A DNA stretch of 64,000 bases from Saliniradius amylolyticus. Lineage in GTDB: Bacteria > Pseudomonadota > Gammaproteobacteria > Enterobacterales > Alteromonadaceae. The stretch is from the NCBI RefSeq assembly GCF_003143555.1, contig NZ_CP029347.1, positions 2,232,001 through 2,296,000 of the forward strand, in the 5' to 3' direction. Under the pieces are notes generated by a model that saw only the letters and a list, made by a program, of their open reading frames with translations, did not search any database and had not been told where the DNA came from. Position numbers and translations under genes: made by a program. This document shows, piece by piece, positions 57,577-64,000 of the stretch. The stretch's first letter is position 1, and each line of letters opens with the position of its first letter.

Positions 57577-58023
57577 CTATCGTTTCCTCATTGCACACAT
57601 AAATTCAGCGCTGCAGGCCTCTTCGCCATCGACACTGGCAATACCTTTAAACTTCCAGATATTGCGACGTTCCTTAATCAGAGATACATCCAGATCCATG
57701 CGATCCCCGGGGACCACCGGGCGCTTAAAGCGAGCATTATCGACACCAGCGTACAGGTAAAGATCATCGGAATTACCGACGGTCTTGAATCCGAGAACAC
57801 CCGCCGCCTGTGCCAAGGCTTCCAGGATTAAGACACCAGGAAAAATTGGCTTATCCGGGAAGTGACCGGTAAAGCAAGGCTCATTAAAGCTGATGTTCTT
57901 ATAGGCACTGATGGACTCACCCAGAGTATAGTCAGTCACTCGGTCCACCAGCAAAAAGGGGTAGCGGTGCGGCAGCAGCGCCATGATTTCTTCAATATCA
58001 ATGGTGTTTAGTTGATTCGCCAA
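57577..58023 (-). CDS. fabZ: 3-hydroxyacyl-ACP dehydratase FabZ
   Basis: Dehydrates hydroxyacyl-ACP in fatty-acid elongation and so competes with LpxA for substrate. The 148 residues have the hot-dog fold motifs [14 protein letters not shown] and [20 protein letters not shown], with catalytic H54 and E68. Standard place between lpxD and lpxA. Confidence 0.98.
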   Translation of the reverse strand: MANQLNTIDIEEIMALLPHRYPFLLVDRVTDYTLGESISAYKNISFNEPCFTGHFPDKPIFPGVLILEALAQAAGVLGFKTVGNSDDLYLYAGVDNARFKRPVVPGDRMDLDVSLIKERRNIWKFKGIASVDGEEACSAEFMCAMRKR

Positions 58024-58043
58024 CGAATTTCTCCTTGCCGGGC

Positions 58044-59069
58044 TTATTCACCCTTGGCTTGTTTCTCTAAGGTTTTAACACGCTGGCTTAGCTTGCCAAG
58101 ATTGCGCAGGTTAGCGATCGACTTCCGCCACTCACGATTAGGCTGCACGGGCAATCCGGATGAATAAAGGCCAGGTTCGCTGATGCTCTTAGTGACCATA
58201 CTCTTGCCGGTAAAGTGCACATTGTCACCAATTTCCAGATGGCCTGCGATACCGGTCTGCCCACCCATAGTACAGTTTGCGCCTATGGTGGTACTCCCGG
58301 CAATCACCGAACAACCGGCTATGGCTACATTGGCACCTAATTCGACGTTATGAGCGATCTGACATAGATTATCGATGATCACCCCATCGTGAATGATGGT
58401 ATCGCCGAGCGCTCCCCGGTCAATGCAGCTATTTGCCCCAATTTCGACACGGTCACCGATGATGACCCGTCCTAACTGCGGGATCTTAATCCAGTTGCCG
58501 CGATCGTTCGCGTAACCAAAGCCATCCGAGCCAATCACGGCTCCCGACTGGAACAGACAATCCGCCCCAATCCGACAGCCGTGATAAAGCGTCACATTAG
58601 CCCACAGCTTGGTGCCCTCGCCGATGTGAACATCTTTGCCCACAAAACAATTCGGGCCGATCTGCACTCCGGCGGCTAACTGAGCACCGGACTCAACAAC
58701 AGCGCCAGGGCCAATGCTCACCCCTTCGCCCAATACCACATCATCGGCGACCACGGCCTTCGAAGAGATATCCTTTGCAGCCACTGGCGTGGTGTCCATC
58801 AACTGGGCCGCTAACGCAAAGCCCACATAAGGGTTATCCATCACCAAGGCGCTACAGGGACACTCCGAAAGATGCTCAGCCTGCACTATGACGGCGCTTG
58901 CCTGCGTGTCACAAAGCTGGCTAGCATACTTACTATTCGCCAGAAAGGAAATCTGACCTTTCACGGCATCCTGTAAGGTTGCCAGAGACTCGACGGTTAC
59001 ACTTCCATCCCCGTGCACCTGCGCGCCAATATGCTCGGCCAACCGGGCCAGAGTATAGGATTCCATCAA
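58044..59069 (-). CDS. lpxD: UDP-3-O-acylglucosamine N-acyltransferase
   Basis: Third enzyme of lipid A synthesis. The 341 residues have an N-terminal uridine-binding domain (about 1-100), a hexapeptide beta-helix (100-300) and a C-terminal helix. The catalytic histidine fits H240 in [30 protein letters not shown] is also conserved. Either of the two first ATGs may be used. It lies nine bases after skp. Confidence 0.97.
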   Translation of the reverse strand: MMESYTLARLAEHIGAQVHGDGSVTVESLATLQDAVKGQISFLANSKYASQLCDTQASAVIVQAEHLSECPCSALVMDNPYVGFALAAQLMDTTPVAAKDISSKAVVADDVVLGEGVSIGPGAVVESGAQLAAGVQIGPNCFVGKDVHIGEGTKLWANVTLYHGCRIGADCLFQSGAVIGSDGFGYANDRGNWIKIPQLGRVIIGDRVEIGANSCIDRGALGDTIIHDGVIIDNLCQIAHNVELGANVAIAGCSVIAGSTTIGANCTMGGQTGIAGHLEIGDNVHFTGKSMVTKSISEPGLYSSGLPVQPNREWRKSIANLRNLGKLSQRVKTLEKQAKGE

Positions 59070-59078
59070 GCGGTTCCG

Positions 59079-59597
59079 TTAATTGGCCTTGCTGACTTTG
59101 TCGATCACTTGCTTAGACAGGTCGTTACCCTCATCGCCCATGTAAGCGACGGCATTGGCATTGATGACCAAATCATAGTTTTCTTCTTCGGCGATGTTAT
59201 TAATGGCCTGCTGAATCAGGCCCAGTAGCTTATCGCGCTCTTCCATCTGACGACGCTGGATATTCTGTTGCAGTGGTTTCGTCTTAGACTGGTAATCATC
59301 GCGCAACCCAACCAGCTTCTCCTGCAGCTCGGTTTTTTCCGCTTCGCTCATGGTGGCGGCGTCACGCTGTTGTTTTTCCAGGTAATACTTAATGTCTTTC
59401 TCAAGACGAGAGATCTCTTCAATCTGATCTTTAAACTCGGCGCGAATGTTTTCCTGAATAGCAGCTGCCTGTGGTAAAGACTGGAATACGCCTTGCACAT
59501 TGATAATGCCGATTTTATCGGCTGCACTGGCCGCCGTACTCATCATGCCAGTACCTAACATCATCGCCGCAATAGCTGTTTTCTTCATTGTGTTCAC
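59079..59597 (-). CDS. skp: Periplasmic chaperone Skp/OmpH
   Basis: Holds unfolded outer-membrane proteins in the periplasm. The 172 residues start at GTG 59597 with GGAG about seven bases upstream; ATG 59588 is too far from that site. The signal peptide is TAIAAMMLGTGMMSTAASA. The mature part is mainly helical tentacles rich in K, E and Q (about 45-130). The ends form the trimer core: KIGIINVQGVFQSLP and NLVINANAVAY-like DLVINANAVAYMG. Between bamA and lpxD, as usual. Confidence 0.95.
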   Translation of the reverse strand: MNTMKKTAIAAMMLGTGMMSTAASAADKIGIINVQGVFQSLPQAAAIQENIRAEFKDQIEEISRLEKDIKYYLEKQQRDAATMSEAEKTELQEKLVGLRDDYQSKTKPLQQNIQRRQMEERDKLLGLIQQAINNIAEEENYDLVINANAVAYMGDEGNDLSKQVIDKVSKAN

Positions 59598-59625
59598 TGT
59601 CTGTCTCCTGTGTAATTTTTAATTC

Positions 59626-62100
59626 TTAGAAAGTCTTACCAATATTAAACGAGAAGAACTTAGTCTCATCACCCGGCTCCTCGCTCATCGTCCGGGCAAA
59701 ACTAAAGGTCATGGGTCCCATGGGAGAAATCCACTGAACCGAAAGTCCGTAGGAGGAACGGATCCGACCCGGGTCGGAATAATCCACCAGCTTATCCTGC
59801 TCGCTCTGCGCCAGCTCTGAGTATCGGTCAAGATCGAATTCAGTGTCCCACACATTACCTACGTCCACAAACAAACTGGTCCGCACTGAGTTGGAGTATT
59901 CTTCATCCAGGAATGGCGTGGGGAAAATCAGCTCGACACCGCCGGTGACCATCGCATTCCCGCCCACCGAACGCAATCTCCTGGCGATAGGATCCGCAAT
60001 GGTGTCAGAGTCGGGCCCCAAGGCAATCTGGCTGCCGTCGGGTCCCGTCACCGTTGTTGGTTGGCGGTAGATGGGTCTTGGCCCCACGGTATTGTTCTCA
60101 AAACCGCGCAGGGTATCATTGCCCCCCGAACGGAAGTTCTCCCAGAACGGCAAGGTCTGGTCGTTACCGTTAACTTCGTCATAGCCATTACCATAGCCAG
60201 CTTCCAAGCGAGTCAATATGGACCACTTTTGCGCACGGTCGAGCGGGAAGTAGAACTTGGTATCCAACATGAACTTATAATAGTTAGCATCGGAGTTCGG
60301 CGTCGACACCTTTGTGGACAGACTCTGTGACGAGCCCGCCGTTGGGAAAACACCGCGGTTTAGCGTGCTGCGACGCCAGCCCAGAGACAATTCGAACGCA
60401 TCAAATTGAATGCCCGCATCCGGGTTGTTGGGATCGGCAAAGGTATCGTAGAACGCCCGAATTTGTTCGTAAGTCTGTAGCTGAGAGATCTCGTTGGAGA
60501 TATAGGTAATGCCATAGTTCAGGCGGTTATACTCGTTGACCGGATAGCCAAGATTGAGTCCAACCCCCCACCGTTTATTCTTATATTGAACCAGGTTAGC
60601 GCTACCGGCATCGAATTCGGAGAAAAAGACATTGCCGCCCAAACTGATACCGTCGATCGTAAAGTAGGGGTCAGTGTAAGACAGACTGGCACTCTTTTGA
60701 TAAGACACACTGTTGAGATTGATTCCCACCTGTTTGCCAGTACCCAGGAAGTTGTTTTGCTGAATACCCGCCTGCAAGCTTAACTTGGTGCGGTCACCAT
60801 AGCCGATACCGGCATTGAAGGAGCCCGATGGTTGTTCCTTAACTGAAAACTCCACATCAACCTGATCGTCTTCACCAGCCAAACGCACAGTTTCAAATTC
60901 CACTTCTTCCATATAAGTGAGTCGCGACAATCGAGACTTTGAGGCTTCCAGGGCTTGATTCGACAGGGCCGCGCCTTCCATCTGGCGTACCTCACGACGC
61001 AGCACTTCATCGGCGGTAACCTCATTGCCGGTGAAATTGATTCGGCGCACATAGATGCGTTTACCCGGGTCCACGGACATGGTCAACTTAACGGTTTTAT
61101 CTTCATCGTTAACTTCGGGAATGGTGGTCACTTCGGGATAGGCATAACCATACCGGCCCAGGTACTTGCTGATAAATTCCTCGGTATAGGTAACCTCAGC
61201 CAGGTTATACATCGTGTCTGCCCGCAATGGCAGGATTCTCTCTATGGTGTCTTCATGTCCGAGCAAATCACCCACCAGCTCTACTTCTGAAACTCTATAC
61301 TGGTCGCCTTCAGTCACATTAAGCGCAATGTAGACCCCGGACTTATCGGGCGTCATCGAAACCTGGGTTGAGTCCAGGTTGTACTTCAGATAGCCACGAT
61401 CCATGTAGTAGCTTTTCAGGGTTTCCATATCGCCGGTCAGTTTCTGTTTCTGATAACGGGTTTCGGACATGAAATCCCACCAGGGCGTATCAAATTGCAG
61501 CTCTATCTGACCGAGGAGCTCCTCATCACTGAAGGTCTTGTTGCCAACGATGTTGATCTGCTTAATTTCGGCGGCATCGCCTTCTTCAAAAACCAGCTTT
61601 AAGTCTACTCGGTTGCGAGGAAGAGGTGTGACCATAGCAGTCACATCGGCGTTGTATTTACCGATACTGTAGTAAAAATCTTGCAGACCGGTTTCGATGG
61701 ACGTCAGTACCGTCTTATCAAGAGGCTCCCCGACCCGCACATCACTATCATCAAGACTCTGATTCAGCTGTTCGTCCTTGATGTCATCATTGCCATCGAA
61801 GGTGATATTACTGATGGTGGGTCGCTCCCGAACTTCCACAATCAGAGTATTGCCATCCCTTAACACCCGGATGCGCTCGAAATGACTTGAGTCATATAGC
61901 GAGCGTATCATTTGAGAGATTCGAAAGTCGTTTAAACGATCCCCCACCTGAACCGGTAGATGGGTCAATGCAGCCCCTAGGGCGACACGCTGCAAGCCCT
62001 GGACACGAATATCTTCGACGACAAATTCACTGGAGTTATCAGATGCCAACACGGCGCCGGAAAATAAGATCCCGGCGGCAATAACCTGTTTCAACTTCAT
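59626..62100 (-). CDS. bamA: Outer membrane protein assembly factor BamA
   Basis: Central component of the machine that inserts beta-barrel proteins. I use ATG at 62100 (824 residues, MKLKQVIAAGILFSGAVLAS, a signal peptide); an in-frame start at 62148 lacks signal features. Five POTRA domains follow (about 24-420; first EFVVEDIRVQGLQRVALGAA). The C-terminal barrel has the loop-6 region VGGNAMVTGGVELIFPTP and ends FFSFNIGKTF, with the terminal aromatic expected of outer-membrane barrels. Confidence 0.97.
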   Translation of the reverse strand: MKLKQVIAAGILFSGAVLASDNSSEFVVEDIRVQGLQRVALGAALTHLPVQVGDRLNDFRISQMIRSLYDSSHFERIRVLRDGNTLIVEVRERPTISNITFDGNDDIKDEQLNQSLDDSDVRVGEPLDKTVLTSIETGLQDFYYSIGKYNADVTAMVTPLPRNRVDLKLVFEEGDAAEIKQINIVGNKTFSDEELLGQIELQFDTPWWDFMSETRYQKQKLTGDMETLKSYYMDRGYLKYNLDSTQVSMTPDKSGVYIALNVTEGDQYRVSEVELVGDLLGHEDTIERILPLRADTMYNLAEVTYTEEFISKYLGRYGYAYPEVTTIPEVNDEDKTVKLTMSVDPGKRIYVRRINFTGNEVTADEVLRREVRQMEGAALSNQALEASKSRLSRLTYMEEVEFETVRLAGEDDQVDVEFSVKEQPSGSFNAGIGYGDRTKLSLQAGIQQNNFLGTGKQVGINLNSVSYQKSASLSYTDPYFTIDGISLGGNVFFSEFDAGSANLVQYKNKRWGVGLNLGYPVNEYNRLNYGITYISNEISQLQTYEQIRAFYDTFADPNNPDAGIQFDAFELSLGWRRSTLNRGVFPTAGSSQSLSTKVSTPNSDANYYKFMLDTKFYFPLDRAQKWSILTRLEAGYGNGYDEVNGNDQTLPFWENFRSGGNDTLRGFENNTVGPRPIYRQPTTVTGPDGSQIALGPDSDTIADPIARRLRSVGGNAMVTGGVELIFPTPFLDEEYSNSVRTSLFVDVGNVWDTEFDLDRYSELAQSEQDKLVDYSDPGRIRSSYGLSVQWISPMGPMTFSFARTMSEEPGDETKFFSFNIGKTF

Positions 62101-62160
62101 GTAATTCTTATCTTCCAAACTACGGGGTGCGCTCAGTAGCGTCACCATGTATTAACCGCT

Positions 62161-63507
62161 TTATAAACGCGCGATATCGTTCACGATGGCCACTGTCATC
62201 AAAATCATCAACAGCGCTGCACCAATTCGAAAACCTACTTCCTGCACCGATTCGGGCACAGGACGTCCCGTTAAAAGCTCAATAAAATAATAAAGGAGGT
62301 GTCCACCATCAAGTACCGGTAATGGCAATAGATTGATGACCCCCAGATTGACGCTGATCAGCGCCAAAAAACTTAAAAAGTAAACCAGCCCGTAACCAGC
62401 ACTGGCTCCGGCCCCCTGAGCGATGGAAATCGGCCCGCTGAGATTATTTACCGATACATCACCGGTAATCAGCTTGCCGATCATCTCTACACTCAGAGCC
62501 ATTAATCGCCAAGTTTTGTCTGCTCCCTGCCCTAATGCTGTCAGCAAGCCGTATTCCTTGGTAAAGCGATAGGCCTCTGGCCACGGCTCGGAAACGGGCA
62601 CAATACCAAGATATCCTTGGCTTGTCTCGCCCCGCAAACCAATCTCCAGTGTGAGCGCCCGACGTTGGCCATCACGCAAAACGTCTATCGTTATGGTCTC
62701 CCCCGGATGCTCGGCGATAAAACTCACTATTTGTCCCCAATCCTCGGCCTGAGTTCCATCTAAGCCTAAGATTTTATCGCCTTTTTGCAGCCCGCCGGAC
62801 TTGGCGGGTGAATCATCGGCCACCCAGGCGATCTCGGTGGTTGGTGCAGGCCGGTACGGTGTCAGCCCCAAACTCGATAAGGCCGATTCGGCATCAGGGT
62901 TAAACTGCCATTGCTGAATATCCAATGTCAGATTCCGCTCAGCGGTGGTCTCGGGAAGGCGCACCCGCAAAGGCAGTTCCGCGTCACCGATATGCGCCAC
63001 CAGCTCGAGATTAACGTCCTGCCAGTCTAAAGTCCTCTCACCGCCTATCTGGACGATCTCCATGCCTGGTTCTAACTGAGCTTCGGCGGCGATAGACTGT
63101 GGCTGCACCTGCCCAATAACGGGCTTAACAGTGTCGACGCCAATTAAAAACATCAGCCACAGGGCCGCCACCGCAAACACAAAATTGACTGCAGGTCCTG
63201 CGCCGACGATAGCAATGCGCTGCCAGACCGGCTTACGATTAAAAGCATAGGGGGAGTCAGACGGAGGGACGTCTTCGACCCGCTCATCCAGCATTTTAAC
63301 GTAACCGCCCAGAGGAATGGCGGCCACCACGTATTCCGTACCCTTGTTGTCGAAGGTGCGCCAAAGTGGCTTACCAAAGCCAATGGAGAAACGCTGAACC
63401 TTGACGCCGCACAACCGGGCCACCACGAAGTGTCCCCATTCATGCACCGCCACCAAAATACCGAGGGCCAGAATGAAAAACACCAGGCTCCATAGAAAAC
63501 CAAACAT
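62161..63507 (-). CDS. rseP: Site-2 intramembrane zinc protease RseP
   Basis: Cuts anti-sigma factor RseA and remnant signal peptides within the membrane. The 448 residues have the zinc motif H22-E23-W-G-H26 in the first helix (AVHEWGHFVVARL). Two PDZ domains follow (about 115-290), and the second metal-binding motif LPVLDGGHLLYYFIELL lies near residue 395. It sits one base from the dxr stop and 60 bases before bamA. Confidence 0.97.
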   Translation of the reverse strand: MFGFLWSLVFFILALGILVAVHEWGHFVVARLCGVKVQRFSIGFGKPLWRTFDNKGTEYVVAAIPLGGYVKMLDERVEDVPPSDSPYAFNRKPVWQRIAIVGAGPAVNFVFAVAALWLMFLIGVDTVKPVIGQVQPQSIAAEAQLEPGMEIVQIGGERTLDWQDVNLELVAHIGDAELPLRVRLPETTAERNLTLDIQQWQFNPDAESALSSLGLTPYRPAPTTEIAWVADDSPAKSGGLQKGDKILGLDGTQAEDWGQIVSFIAEHPGETITIDVLRDGQRRALTLEIGLRGETSQGYLGIVPVSEPWPEAYRFTKEYGLLTALGQGADKTWRLMALSVEMIGKLITGDVSVNNLSGPISIAQGAGASAGYGLVYFLSFLALISVNLGVINLLPLPVLDGGHLLYYFIELLTGRPVPESVQEVGFRIGAALLMILMTVAIVNDIARL

Positions 63508-63508
63508 A

Positions 63509-64000
63509 TCAGGCCTGCTCCAAAGATTCTAAATACTGCTGTGCCAACTGCCGGCACTCGCGGTCCCAGGCTATGATGTCGTCGATAGCGTAAAGTTCCT
63601 GTGGCTGGATGGATTCCAACACCCGCCGATTTAACAGTGCAATAGTGGTAAAGCCGATACGTCGCTGCAAGAAACCTTCTACAGCTACTTCATTGGCTGC
63701 GTTTAACGCCGTGGTCGCACTCTGTCCGGCGCAACAGGCATCAATAGCCAACATCAGATTAGGGTAACGTTGCGTATCCGGGGTGGTAAAACTGAAATCC
63801 GTCAATGCGGCGAAATTCAGTGGCTCGACTCCGGCCTGAATTCGCTCCGGATAGGCCAGGCAGTGAGCAATAGGCGTACGCATATCTGGCTGCCCCATCT
63901 GAGCAATCACCGAGCCGTCCCGGTATTGCACCATGGAATGAATCACGCTTTGCGGGTGAAGCACCACCTGAATCTGTTCAGGCTCCAGCCCAAACAACCA
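63509..64000 (-). CDS. dxr: 1-deoxy-D-xylulose-5-phosphate reductoisomerase (partial, N-terminus off the window)
   Basis: Makes MEP, the committed step of the non-mevalonate isoprenoid pathway. The visible 163 codons are the C-terminal part: [38 protein letters not shown] and [18 protein letters not shown]. The reading frame stays open to the right edge with no start needed inside. The order dxr-rseP-bamA is seen in Alteromonadales; in enterics uppS and cdsA lie between. Confidence 0.96.
   Translation of the reverse strand, partial: WLFGLEPEQIQVVLHPQSVIHSMVQYRDGSVIAQMGQPDMRTPIAHCLAYPERIQAGVEPLNFAALTDFSFTTPDTQRYPNLMLAIDACCAGQSATTALNAANEVAVEGFLQRRIGFTTIALLNRRVLESIQPQELYAIDDIIAWDRECRQLAQQYLESLEQA

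Noticed and set aside
62101-62148. Longer N-terminus of BamA starting at 62148
   Set aside because: It would place 16 unrelated residues before a normal signal peptide; ATG at 62100 fits the family.

Overview
The window is a piece of a gammaproteobacterial chromosome, most likely from the order Alteromonadales. This rests on three conserved gene orders: an FlrABC/sigma-54-type polar flagellar cluster; the tig-clpP-clpX-lon-hupB-ppiD block with HU almost identical to the enteric HU-beta N-terminus; and the block dxr-rseP-bamA-skp-lpxD-fabZ-lpxA-lpxB-rnhB-dnaE-accA-tilS. No genus is claimed. I see no insertion sequence, prophage, CRISPR array or plasmid functions. Gene packing is dense; the longest stretch without a gene is about 280 bases (34997-35277).

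Layout. (1) 1-25970: flagellar genes, all on the minus strand apart from kdsD. Right to left these are flgFGHIJKL, a divergent flagellin, [kdsD on +], flrA, flrBC, fliEFGHIJ and fliKLMNOPQR, with fliR cut by the left edge. Good -24/-12 (sigma-54) elements stand at the head of flgF, flrB, fliE and fliK, which splits the region into separate transcription units. FlrA and the FlrB/FlrC two-component pair are the expected activators. flgA-E, fliD, fliS, flaG and flhAB are not in the window. (2) 26032-34487: protein quality control and nucleoid genes: ppiD, hupB, lon (with a sigma-32-like promoter), clpX, clpP and tig. (3) 34702-34996: a tRNA Pro-Arg-His operon. (4) 35278-36695: folD with a DUF1415 gene. 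(5) 36700-41276: a four-gene GldA/F/G-like ABC system ending in a DUF4340 protein. (6) 41402-49134: trmO, proS, a metallo-beta-lactamase-fold hydrolase coupled to a patatin-like phospholipase, a CPA2 cation/proton antiporter with a TrkA domain, and a GGDEF protein preceded by a sigma-54-like element. (7) 49162-64000: tilS, accA, dnaE, rnhB, lipid A genes, skp, bamA, rseP and partial dxr, all on the minus strand.

How the genes work together. The first quarter builds and regulates the basal body, rod, P and L rings, hook-filament junction, C-ring, export gate and ATPase. The right-hand block links isoprenoid and lipid A precursor synthesis with outer-membrane protein assembly, and with replication and fatty-acid initiation through DnaE and AccA. 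Most of the window is conserved core genome, and I do not see a clear undescribed system. The best leads are the kdsD gene embedded in the flagellar cluster, the sigma-54-type promoter before the diguanylate cyclase, the GldAFG-like ABC operon, the hydrolase/patatin pair behind an inverted repeat, and an orphan terminator at 41286-41307 that may end a small RNA.
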